From Dermacentor variabilis (taxonomy: Eukaryota > Arthropoda > Arachnida > Ixodida > Ixodidae), in assembly GCF_050947875.1 (NCBI RefSeq), contig NC_134570.1:207295750-207359749 (forward strand): 64,000 nucleotides of DNA. The letters are read 5' to 3'. Of this stretch, positions 54,117 through 64,000 are shown in pieces (the stretch's first letter is position 1; every line of letters starts with the position of its first letter). A program made the position numbers and the translations under genes. The notes under the pieces are model-generated. The model saw only the letters and a list, made by a program, of their open reading frames with translations, was not told the origin of the DNA and did no database searches.

Positions 54117-54125
54117 GGACGGACG

Positions 54126-54156
<31 letters not shown>

Positions 54157-54158
54157 AC

Positions 54159-54233
<75 letters not shown>

Positions 54234-54257
54234 CAGGCAGACACAGGCAGACAGACA
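54023..54257. repeat. (CAGA)n microsatellite
   Basis: About 58 tetranucleotide units with a GGAC variant block (54,117-54,131) and CACA and CAGG variants. It adjoins an AATAAA signal read on the minus strand, so it is probably the expanded (TCTG)n tail of the retroelement at 54,258-54,610. ORFs through it are artefacts. Confidence 0.97.
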
Positions 54258-54610
54258 ATAAACTTTATTTGGTCCTAAGGGACTACGAACAAACGAGAAA
54301 ATTGAGACGATATGCAAAAGGCGTGTCTTCTGGCGAGGGAAACCTGGTAGTTGTTGCAAGTCACAGCGCCTGTTACTAACCGAATGGCACGCACAATTGG
54401 GACGCAACATACATCCATCTCGGGTCACGCCAATTCCAGCCACACCAGCCTCGTACGCATAGTGAATGTAAATGCTGCCATCAACAGGCCCATCTTTTAC
54501 TCCTTTAAGCTGGCTGCCCACGACGCGTGACGCCGCAATTTGCCATATATGGTTACGACATTGTGCTGCCCGCGCTAAGCCTTTACAGTCGAAATGTCGA
54601 GGCACGTTTA
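54258..54610 (-). mobile_element. 3' segment of a retroelement ending in (TCTG)n
   Basis: On the minus strand a non-coding stretch ends in GGACCAAATAAAGTTTATTG and runs into TCTG repeats. A polyadenylation signal directly before a simple tandem tail is how several LINE groups finish. No RT sequence is attached. Confidence 0.4.
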
Positions 54611-55124
54611 GGGGCTTTTTACGTCGACGAGGAGCCTCGAGAAAGTGTGAATCCGCGAAACGAGCCCAGAGCGCACACGGAGAGCATATGCTAGCTAGGA
54701 GCGCATCGCCGCCTAATCTGTGCCGTTCATTACGCCGCCACCCATTTCCTCCGGAGTCGTTAACGCATCTCTAAAGCGGCGAGGACATATTTACGACGTA
54801 CTTTCGGCGCCATCGCCCCTATTTCGCAGGGTGCAATGGTCAAGCCGAAGTGATGGCTATCGCGCGTCCTACAAGGTTACCATTCAAATTAAAAGGAGCT
54901 TCGAAAGCGCCGCGAGAAGGCCGTCGATTCGGTGCCTCGATAATTTTCCAATGTAGTTCTTAAGCTTTGCTTGTGTGTGCGCTTGCAAAGCATTCTATTG
55001 AATTTGTTTTGTTGGAGATTTCCGACCAGGGGGAGATACGAGAAAGAAATATAGGGAGGCTAGGTCATTTCGGCAAACAACAAGCAGCGAATACTTATTA
55101 AAATGCAGAAATAAGGACAGACAA

Positions 55125-55125
<1 letters not shown>
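54611..55125. other. Unassigned DNA
   Basis: No supported gene. Confidence 0.4.
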
Positions 55126-55155
<30 letters not shown>

Positions 55156-55281
55156 TGTATGTATGTATGTATGTATGTATGTATGTATGTATGTATGTAT
55201 GTATGTATGTATGTATGTATGTATGTATGTATGTATGTATGTATGTATGTATGTATGTATGTATGTATGTGTGCATGTATG

Positions 55282-55357
<76 letters not shown>
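55126..55357. repeat. Compound (ATGT)n-(GT)n microsatellite
   Basis: (ATGT)n from 55,126 to about 55,270, a short mixed bridge with GTGCATGTATGCATG, then (GT)n at 55,284-55,357. Six long frames across it are artefacts. Confidence 0.98.
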
Positions 55358-55359
<2 letters not shown>

Positions 55360-55479
55360 GATAAACGCACCTAAGGATCGACGAATAAAGTAAACTAAAG
55401 GAACACAAGACACACTCACAAGACTGAATAGCGCAAGCGCTGTGCTGTACAGTCTGTGCTGAATGGCCTACAGACTGAT

Positions 55480-56830
55480 CCCTTCTTTCTTGATTGTGCC
55501 AAAGCTATTGGTCATCTCGCCCATTGCCGCCTTATTTCTAAACTACCTGCGTTCTGCATATTTCCCTCACTTTAACATGCCATCGGAATTTTCTTTCCAT
55601 TCGCTAGCAGTTCACAACGGTTAATAATTCTTCCTCTCACTCTTCCTACGCCTCTACTGGCGTTCCACAGGGCAGCGTTCTAGGCCCACTACTTCTCTTG
55701 ATCTATATAAATCACCTGCCCAATAACATGTCATCAAGTATTAGAATCTTCATTGATGACTGCATGTTATAGAGACCAATAAACTGTTCTGACGACCGCC
55801 TTGTCCTTCAAGACGATCTTAACATTAACTCCAACTGATGTAACACCTGGCTCATGGTCCTAAACTCTAACGAGGGTAAAATTATTTCATTTGGACGCAA
55901 GAGTGATGTTTCTAATTTTGTCTGTCCCGGATATTACCTTATAAATATCTTAGCGTTTACCTTACACCAGGGCTCTCCTGGTATGATCACATCACTGCTT
56001 GCTGCTCGAAAGCCTCAAAAACATCAGGGTGCTCAAGCCGCGACATCCGCCATTGTCCCTCTTATGTTCGCATATTATTCTATCTTTCGTCCCCCACAAC
56101 TTGAATATCCCCCATCTGTTTGTCCCCTTCCGCTCATTATCAAATTAACATTCTTGAAGCGGTTCAGAACAGAGCTGCCTGTTACATGTCAAGGAACTAT
56201 GACAATTATTCAAGTTTGGCACAGCTTAAACGCGATCATTCTCGTCAACCATCGGCTATTGGCCGTTAAATGTCTCTCCTGTGCCTATTTCACACGTACG
56301 TCTACAGCAATAAAATAGCCTCGTTACTCCTCGTTACACGCCACGCAGGCTACATAATCACCTCAGCTTCACGCGCATCTTTGGTATCACGAACGCTTTT
56401 TACACATCCGCACTTCCACAAGCCATTCACATGTGGAATGATCTTTCCGATAATAGTGCCTCAGGTAATAACCTGAATACGTTTCGTTACAAGCATAAAG
56501 GTACATATTTTTTGCAATAGCGCTGTACGACGCACTCGTCGTTTAAGTTCTTAATTTGTTTACTTTGTGGTGTATTGCATTTTCTTCTTCACTACCACTC
56601 AAACGCTTTTTGTGCTGATTTCACAAAAGTATTCTGCTGTGTTGCGCTTTCTTGTTTTTTCTGGGCCACCTGCATTTTTGCCGTGTGTTTCATTTGGAGT
56701 TTACTTTGTTACATTGCGTTTCGAAGTTCACTAGCTTCGTAACGCTGTTCCTTATTAGTTTGCTTGTGCTTTGATTATATGAACTAAACCACCTTACTCA
56801 ATGCCCTCTGGGTTTGGAGGGCATTTTCGC
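55480..56830 (+). mobile_element. Jockey/CR1-like LINE fragment, decayed
   Basis: RT marks in shifting frames: GVPQGSVLGPLLLLIYINH (motif B, about 55,660), IFIDDCML (motif C; the usual FADD is FIDD), DTWLMVLN-like, and a C-terminal run from about 56,100 (RPPQLEYPPSVCPLPLII, then LLCLFHTYVYSNKIASLL). The first half of the ORF is missing and multiple stops and frameshifts are present. The element appears to end near 56,830, just past a hairpin. Clade choice is uncertain. Confidence 0.7.
56802..56823 (+). repeat. Hairpin at the 3' end of the LINE fragment
   Basis: TGCCCTC, loop TGGGTTTG, GAGGGCA. A 3' stem-loop is often what the RT of this kind of LINE recognises. Confidence 0.5.
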
Positions 56831-59515
56831 CTTACAAGCACATTTTCGCGGTCGTCGTCACCGTCGCCGTCACCGAGATGTTCCCTTAGATTTGATCGCG
56901 ATAAGCGATCGCCCCACACGCCCCATGCTGCTGGTGCGTCGGAAAGCGTGAGCGGGTGAGCACACGTGATGTACCGCATCCACGCGCTGTCCCGCATTGA
57001 GCGACATGCGAAAGCGATGGACGTGAGAACAGAGGCCAAGACTGGTGGCGATGCAACCTTCAAGTTTACGCACCAGTCGCCATCTGCTTGAGCCTATCTG
57101 AATTTCGATCCGCAAGAACGGACTGCAGCGTGTTGTAAAATATACAGCGAACAAATTGAGGAAGCTTGTGATAACAGCGCTTGGGCTTGTTGGATGAATA
57201 ACCAACAAGCCGAAGCTGCTATTCCAACGAAATAAATTTAGGAAGTTTCAAGAACCTTTTCTAAGCAACAATGACTGAAATGCAAGGCAAATGCTTTGTC
57301 ATTCCTGAATTCATCACAATAAGATCACACTACTGGGGTTTCGGTACAAAATTCAAAAGCAAATTTCGATCGTCGTTTACTCTTTTAATAATCAACGTAG
57401 CACTGCAATATTAGGACATTAGCATTCTTCAAGATTACTTCATGTTAACCAAACGGATTCATTGGTTTCTATTTAACGATAATTTAAACTAAATTAAGCA
57501 AACACAAGTCGCAAGTGATATACATGTTGGTAGCGAGTACAGGAACTCCAACAATGCAAAGCAATGTTTATGATATTGAAGAATAGTAAAATCCGCTCGA
57601 CAAGCTAGTTGCCGCTTTCGCTCTCGTTTTTTTTATGTTCGCTCACTGATCTTCTCTAAAACGGAAACCTTTGTGGGCCACTCGCACTGTTAATGCCAGT
57701 CTGCAATAATAAACTGTACACTTCCTTTGATCCTGTTTGCAAAGCTATCCATTTTCAGGAATAGCTCGATCACTTACGTACCGTAGAACTGAACAGAATA
57801 ACTGTGCTTACTTTTGCGTATAGGTTTTAAGCTGCAAGTTTTAATGCTGAAGGTCCAGGTAGCGGTTATAGGCGTGAAAACTCGGTAATTTGAGTGATTT
57901 GTGTTCCCCGTTGAAGTATGGCAAATCGACAGCGAAGCCGAAGTGACCTGCCTGGAAGGAAGCAACTTATTTGCGGTACTAACACGTATGGGTTCATAAG
58001 CGACGCAGCAATATGTGGTATGCTCGCTGAGTAACGAGCAAATACCAACTCGTGCTGCGCTCTCGGGCAACAAGGCGAGGAGGCATGCGCAAATGCAAGG
58101 CTCCGGTTCAGCGTTAGGGTGTGACTTTCTTTGAATTAGAACGAAAGCAGAATAATTTCGTTTTTTTTTCGTAGCCTGGAAGAGAAGTGGAATTTGACGG
58201 CAGCGAATAATGCAGCAATTGAATTGAAAATATTTTTGTGAGAATTACACGGAACCTGAATTGCTTCATTGCCTGTTATAGCCGATGTCTTCTTCACTTT
58301 AAGCATCCCATGCGCGTAGATGATCTCAGACACTTCTGTCATGCTGTCCACAATCGCAAAGCTGTGCAGATCCAATGCACATTTAGAAATAAATGTGAAA
58401 GGAAATTTTGGAGAAACAATTCGTTAACTTCTATAAAAGTGTTCACCTTCTACCGCACGTTTCCGGCACATCAATTACATGCTTGATCTGCAACGCATCG
58501 AAACGCAGAAGTCCCTTCACGCGACCCACGGGATCCACGAGAACAAGCGTTGCACCATCTCCGGAACCGGTACACTTTACTCGGCGAGAAACCGCCTTAG
58601 CAGACGTGTCCTACCCTAGAACAGAAGGGACGCGTGTTTGCTTTCTTAAAGGAATTATGCGCTTGGAGGCATTTAGTCGTTGCATTGAATATATTCAGGT
58701 ACCATTTGAAGTTTCAGTGCTGATTGAGTACAGGACAGAGCCGGGCGCGCCGGTGCAAATCTATGACTACTGATTAGTGGCTGCACATGGGGCGACAAGT
58801 CCGCCAACGTGTTACTCGAGTTCCGTCCTGTGTGTGAACTGTTTAGCAGGACAACAGCAGCAGAAGCCAGCGCCTACAAAATCCAAGAACGGTTCGCCTG
58901 TAGCGCGTGCTTTAAAACAAATGGAGTGGTGCTGTTGTGACTTCTTTTTTTTTTACTGGTGTTGACAGACGCCAAGTCGGAGTAGAAAGCTCAGGAATAG
59001 TTACCGTCTATCGCTGCCGTTACGGTGGCTTTGCATGAATTATGAGAGCGAGGCCATATTTATACAAGTAAATCTACTCTCTAAGTAAATGAAGGCTTAC
59101 AGCACAAAACATCAACACTCACTATCCCATTACTGATTGGTTTAACGTATCTTGTCAAGAGCGGAAGATTTTCTTCCTCGTATACACGCCATGTGAAAGT
59201 TGTATACGCTTAGAGTGCACTCGCACGAAAGTTGCTGGTAGCCCGTCTCGTTCAATAGTCTGTTAGGCTGCAGTAGACCGGCTCGACGGAAAGGCGAAGG
59301 CACATGTCAACCCTCAATGCAATAACAGTGGCGACTCGAGTCGCTTCTCGGCGCTGATAATAGCACTCCGACCACTCGCAACGTACGATAACGATGTCCC
59401 TTCCACCTCATATCAAAGGCCGCTGTCCACTTACCAACCATCCGCCGGCCCGGAGTCATTTGTCTTCGGTGCTCGCAAAAGATACAAATTATTCCGTAGT
59501 GGCTGGCTTGCATCC
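56831..59515. other. Unassigned DNA with a 10-bp hairpin
   Basis: No supported gene. GGCTTGTTGG, loop ATGAATAA, CCAACAAGCC at 57,184-57,211. An open stretch at 58,408-58,773 has two competing frames and a CAG|GTACC donor-like site at 58,699, but the evidence is too thin for an exon call. Confidence 0.35.
57184..57211. repeat. 10-bp perfect inverted repeat, 8-nt loop
   Basis: GGCTTGTTGG and its reverse complement flank ATGAATAA. Confidence 0.8.
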
Positions 59516-59564
59516 ATGCTGTCGGTCACTTTGCTCATGCTGCTGCTGCACTGTCACGACATCA
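59516..59564 (+). CDS. Candidate signal-peptide exon
   Basis: The ATG at 59,516 opens MLSVTLLMLLLHCHDI, a typical secretory signal with a Leu/Met core; the same frame runs on past this point. A GT at 59,565 (ATCA|GTCACC) would leave phase 1, which fits the exon at 59,695, but it is a weak donor. Another possible donor (TGTAG|GTTATT) does not fit the phase. The end of this exon is therefore uncertain. Confidence 0.25.
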
Positions 59565-59694
59565 GTCACCACGTTTCTGCTCCTTGTTGTTATTGTAGGT
59601 TATTTCCATCTGGTTGCAGATATGTTCTTTTGTTTTTCTTAATGTATGTGCTTTGAGCGTTGCTGACGTGCTAAACATCGCCTTGTCGCTGCAG

Positions 59695-59939
59695 CCAACG
59701 GCCGAGCAGTGGGGAAGGACGCTTTAGCGCGGAACGTTCCCTGCGCTCCGTGCTACATAAAATGTAGCCGCGTGTCGCCCTATCGGCACCTTGGCCGGTG
59801 CGTCCCCCTTAAGTATAGAGTTACCTGTAATATGACCGACATTGAAGATATGTACGGGCACCCGTGCGAGCTTCATAAAAGACAAAGGGCCACCATGAGT
59901 GGCATTATGGCGGCATATCTGTGGTTGGGCTTGCGATGA
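59695..59939 (+). CDS. Candidate terminal exon of a small cysteine-rich secreted protein
   Basis: Follows an acceptor (CCTTGTCGCTGCAG|CC). After two bases it is open for 81 codons, ending in TGA at 59,937. It has at least six Cys in the pattern CX2CX3CX13CX7CX13C (CAPCYIKC ... GRCVPLKYRVTC ... GHPC) and one possible N-glycosylation site (CNMTD). The other two frames close early. Small Cys-rich secreted proteins are abundant in tick saliva, but I cannot place this in a named family. With the signal-like exon only about 130 bp upstream, a two-exon secreted peptide gene is a reasonable hypothesis. Confidence 0.33.
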
Positions 59940-62900
59940 ACGATCCTCAGCTTAAAACATAGCGATACACGCGCAAGTCATCCAATATTATCCAATGACC
60001 TTCCTGAATATTTTGTTTATCGCGTTGTACGTTTTTTCATGAATGTTTACTCGTACATAGCGCAACATGTACTGCGAACAAACAAATAAAACGAAAACAC
60101 GCATACCGATGCGCAAGGAGTGCAGACGTCCCAATTATTTCTCGAAATTTAAAGGCTCCAATGTAACCGATATATAAGCATATGTCGCACTGAAGGCCCT
60201 TGCACGCGTGAATACGTGTTAATAACAAGTACTCATGCATAATACTACCGCAAATATGCACTTTATAAACTCTTTTAGCGTAAACTCATGAGGTCAGAAA
60301 GACAGGAATTACGTTCGCCAAAAATATCTTCGAAGTAACCTGGTTCTCCGAGACAGATGTCGATCCAAACACAGCATTTCCCGGTATTCTGACGTAGAGT
60401 TTAGTGTGTTTACCGTGAACGGGCAACTTCAAGGCCACATTTATTGTGTACGGAAGTACAGCTCCACCTATAGCTTTAAAACCCCAAAGTCGTGGCGCCA
60501 TGTTGCAGCAGACGGATCGCCATGGTTTACAACAGGAGGGAAAATTTGATACGTATGCTGATGTTGCTACTGTCATCATTTTATACTCATGGGTAACACA
60601 TCCGCGAAGGTATCGCACGATGACTCATTTTTCATTCGGGAGTACAAGTCATCTTAATATAGCGTCGTATTCCCAGGCGCACACCGCAGGAAACGAAAAA
60701 TGTTCTTTTATTCAGACAACTGCCATTTGTAAACTGCTGCCGTGTTAGAGACGGGAGACAGCCAAAAAGTTCTTCAAACAAAAAAAGAAGAAACAAAGTG
60801 GGGAAGGGGAGGGAAGGGAGGCGCTGGAAGAATTATTCAAAAATTCTAGCTCAGCAGCTGACGTTATGAAAAACAAGAAAGAACACCAAGGACGATGAAG
60901 AGTCGCTTACGCAGCCATTTCCTTTCGTCGTTCTATAGAAGACGGCTGATTTGTTTGACGTTGTTTAGGCCAGCATACTCTGCCAGCCCCGGTACAGCAT
61001 TGTCCATTTTCGTTTCCTGTAATGGATGCTTTCCGAAGCACAAAGCGACGCCTGTTCCGGCGCCCGCTTCGATCGATGGCCGATGGCGGTGCTCCTCAGT
61101 CGCGCCCCGAGACGCGAAATCATGGACAACATTTCAATTGGCTGAGACACGAGCGAGACGGAACTTCCGCTCTGGCTCGGTCTTCTCTCCTCGAGCCATC
61201 TTGAGTGCATCAAACGGATGGTCTCTTAATGTTGCAGCCGCTTGCTCACGAAAATAAACAAAAAAAGAACAGTGCTGTAAAGCTCACGCCACGCACCATT
61301 ATCAGATTAGGAACCTGTCATTCTTACTAATGCAGAGACGCCGCGCTTGGAATAAGCTCACTCGGTAAAGGCAGCATACGTTGATGCATGGGGAGGCTGT
61401 TGTTTATTCGTGCGCGCAAGCTACGAAAAGAATGAACTTATTTTGCATATCTTCGGAATGGGATATGATGGCGCGCGGGAAAGGCATAATGGCGCATGAG
61501 ATGACGCGCGGCTCAGCTTCCGCCATAGTGATGCAGATTGACAAGCGAATTGAAATAAGCAATTGTTTTCGGCAGATTACGGCATCATTATGCATTAAAT
61601 GTTTACTGCACGAGAAAAGGACTAGCGACGAGTGTTTTTAGTACGTATATTGTCCGCTAACTTTGTCTACTTTTCTGCATCGTCCCATCCTCAACTTTTT
61701 TTCAGTTCAGGAGTAGAAATATTTGTCCTGATCAATGACTTTTTATTACCCTCTGCCGGCACTTGCTGGTTTTTGTACAGACGGTACTCTGTGCTCCTTT
61801 GAATTTTTTTTAATGATGGCGTCGCCATTTTCTAGACCTTTCATAATATCCCATTGACTTCCTTTACTACTTCTGATTGGCCTCGAAATATATCACACAC
61901 AAGCGTTGAAACTTCGTGGATAAACTAGTATCACAAGATATGATCAAGGTGGCAAAAGAAAATATTGCATATTGAACAAATACCTCGCTAATGGTGTTCA
62001 TCCTGGTAGGCTAGAAACAAATTATTATAATCATTAATAATCTTTCAACGATTATACTCTGCTATGCGACGTACGTCTGCCACCAATCCGTGTTTTGTTA
62101 AAGGCCTGCTTGGATAGCAACGTTTGCATAGCACGCGCTGCAATACAGGAGTCGATTAGCGATTTTGGCAGTATGGCACCGTTGCAGTAGCGATAGAGCT
62201 TAAACGAAGAAATCAGCACAGCCATTCCTGTTATTGATTGAATGGGACGCAAAACAATATAAGGTAAGAACCAAACCGGAGAAACGCTCTTCTCTGTTCT
62301 AATTTCATATCGTTTCGTGCCCTATTACAACGATAACAAGAACGAACTAACTAGCAGAGCAACATGTTGTGATGCGACAGAGATATCCATTATAGCCCCT
62401 CACTTAATACTTGTGGCTATAGCCTGGAATTTTCTTAGCGATGGCCAATTATCAAGATCATTGGCTGAAAGAGTTGGCTCGTACTTTCCTGGAATGACCT
62501 GATGACCGACAATAACCTCATAACCGTATGAGTATACGGGTGCCTAAACGCTTACCGTGTGTGAAGCTCCATACCGACCGTGAACTCCATTTTGAGGATA
62601 TAGGTTCAATAGAGATTGGCGAATGCAAACTGTTTCGAATGCGAGTCGAGTAAAAATAGAAGTGACCACATAACAAGTATAGAAGCAAAGGTGCATTTAT
62701 CTGTAGTAGGAATTTTTAGTTCGATATAGTTAAGTACCATGTTGACGCCCTCGCGAGCGAGAAAGACAGCAAGTTATCAGGCACAAAGGATTTGTCTTAC
62801 ACATGAAATTCCTCATACTCATTACAAAAACGTCGCAATTTCGCTGGAAAGGCGAAGCATCGATTGCGATAGCTAATTAGTAGACAGCCATAGTAATTAA

Positions 62901-63760
62901 CGATAGTAGATTTATCGGCCGTTTAAAGTTGTAAACACTCGCTTACTCACTAAATTAATAAGCACGTTCTCAGCGCACACAGGCAAACATGCACACATCG
63001 CACTCGGTGACCGCGGTCATTTTCTGTCGAGGCTTTGGCGTGATCAAGCGCGGCAGCAGCAGCGAGCGAAGTGACCTTCGTGCTGTCTATTGCTTGAACG
63101 CAAACTGAGCAGCGAGAACACAACACACTCAAAGCTACGAGATGTCGGCCCACAGAAACACTGCCTCCAAAGGAAATCGCTTTCGATATAAAGCCCCTGC
63201 TGCCGCCCACAACCGTACTAGATGGCATTTTTACAATCGCTAGTAGGTACAGCGGGGCGTGGCGTTTCTTGCGGTGCTCGGCGTTTCTGCGCAGGCGCGA
63301 ATAACAGCAGTTGCAAGAGAGAAAATCTGGGGTTCTTTGCTCCTTGAATGTGTGACTCTGCCTAGGCACTACGGAGGAGGTTTCTTGGCGCGTTTGTCCC
63401 CTAGACAAATGCACTGTATTGGAGGAACATAAATCCACGCATGTGTGCATCGGCGACGTGTTGAGCTCTGGTGATAGGTCTGCCAGTTTGCCTCTTCTCA
63501 GGCTTTGGCTCCCATTTCCATCCATAATTTTTTCTTCTGGTCATTCGTTATCGTCAAGAGTTGTGATGGACATGCGGGATGATTTTATCGGTGGAGACAT
63601 AGTTGTCAATAGGGCGACGTCATCAGATGCGATGTCACCTATACGGTCCACTGAAGCCAAAAACTTCTTTATTTCCCAGCCTGCACTGGAAAAGGATGTA
63701 CTTATTTGCTTTATCTGCCTCTTATGCGCATGCCAAACAAATTGTCAAACAGGAAGTTGT
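59940..63760. other. Unassigned DNA
   Basis: No supported gene. A G-rich G4-type run lies at 60,800-60,821. A 191-codon minus-strand frame at 62,950-63,525 starts with ATG but has low-complexity composition and no recognisable motif. Confidence 0.35.
60800..60821 (+). other. G-quadruplex-type run
   Basis: GGGGAAGGGGAGGGAAGGG: four G-runs of three or more with loops of one or two bases. Confidence 0.6.
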
Positions 63761-64000
63761 TCATCAATAGGAAAAATCTGTGACGCTATGAGGCACATAT
63801 TCTTAGGGGTTATCTTTGATTGAGACCTTAGCTGGAGTCCCCGTGTGACTTACCTGAAGAAGCGCCAAACCGCCATTTCACAGCTTTTCAAATTTCTTGT
63901 AGGGAAAACAGGGCGTACGTGCGTACACGCGATGGTACAAGTCTACAGGACGCAGTTTCTCGGGTATCTGACGTACTCCTTACCTGTACTGAGCAATACG
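63761..64000 (+). mobile_element. LINE RT C-terminal fragment, runs off the window
   Basis: Reads FLGVIFD, TGA at 63,821-63,823, then DLSWSPRVTYLKKRQTAISQ, LFKFLVGKTG and YRTQFLGYLTYSLPVLSNT. The FLGVxxDxxLSWxxHV block is the connection region after the RT palm in several LINE groups (jockey, R1 and relatives). Relatives have Asp-Arg where the stop stands, so CGA to TGA is likely. The upstream boundary is vague, and the element continues to the right. Confidence 0.65.

Noticed and set aside
53901..54605. 234-codon minus-strand ORF rich in Val-Cys-Leu-Ser
   Set aside because: Product of the (CAGA)n microsatellite; the non-repeat part is a non-coding retroelement end.
54995..55419. Several ORFs of His-Thr, Tyr-Ile-His or Met-Tyr-Val-Cys repeats
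   Set aside because: Translation of the (ATGT)n-(GT)n tract in different frames.
58408..58773. Possible exon with donor-like CAG|GTACC at 58,699
   Set aside because: Two frames are equally open and neither shows a clear acceptor or family, so no CDS was called.
62950..63525. 191-codon minus-strand ORF starting with ATG
   Set aside because: Low-complexity, many Ser/Arg/Cys, no motif, no splice context; overlaps an equally long plus-strand frame.
1..64000. CRISPR arrays, prophage, operons or other bacterial systems
   Set aside because: No regularly spaced direct repeats with unique spacers, no dense co-directional ORFs; the window is eukaryotic.

Overview
The window reads as repeat-rich eukaryotic nuclear DNA, most likely from a hard tick (Ixodida). 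That assignment is an inference from repeat style: a tRNA-derived SINE of the type common in ticks, RTE-type LINEs ending in (TGA)n, I-type LINEs carrying an RNase H domain, and Ty3/gypsy, Penelope-like and CACTA-like remnants. Nothing bacterial is seen: no operons, no Shine-Dalgarno sites, no CRISPR. Most long open frames belong to transposable elements, nearly all broken by stops and frameshifts. Host coding material appears only as short exon candidates recognised from splice sites and reading phase.

Layout. 1-4.0 kb: AT-rich DNA with a (TA)n tract. 4.0-11.7 kb: a SINE with an 11-bp target-site duplication (TSD), abutting a near full-length RTE LINE (to 7.48 kb), then a 5'-truncated second RTE copy (9.37-11.71 kb), both on +. 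11.8-13.3 kb: a decayed TNP2/CACTA-like transposase on -. 14.1-28.1 kb: on +, exon candidates of a gene whose N-terminus resembles BEN-domain proteins (14,136-14,322; 26,947-27,053; 27,446-27,610). The intervals agree in splice phase. The 12.6-kb interval between the first two is filled by two I-type LINEs on the - strand. LINE B (20,142-25,856) is inserted into the 5' region of LINE A and flanked by the 11-bp TSD TTAGCTCCGTT.

28-40 kb: mostly unassigned DNA, a degenerate minisatellite of CCAGTTG/CAACTGG dyads, and LINE C (31.54-34.18 kb, +), a 5'-truncated I-type element with an uninterrupted RT-RNase H-zinc knuckle frame. 40.3-47.9 kb: a - strand Ty3/gypsy element with two diverged LTRs, gag-protease remains, a gutted RT/RNase H region and a Penelope-like fragment inside it. 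A possible membrane-protein exon also lies there. 48-53 kb: an exon-like segment, a coiled-coil ORF, a thrice-repeated segment, a degenerate minisatellite, and a solo LTR with heat-shock-element-like sites upstream of a TATA box. 53-57 kb: large microsatellites and a decayed jockey/CR1-like LINE. 57-64 kb: mostly unassigned, with a candidate signal-peptide plus cysteine-rich exon pair at 59.5-59.9 kb and a LINE fragment running off the right edge.

How the parts fit: the autonomous LINEs (RTE, I-type) encode the endonuclease and reverse transcriptase that copy themselves, and such enzymes are the usual source of SINE copies. No element here looks fully competent; LINE C has the best-preserved frame but lacks its endonuclease end. 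All family names come from motif recognition by eye; no database search was run.
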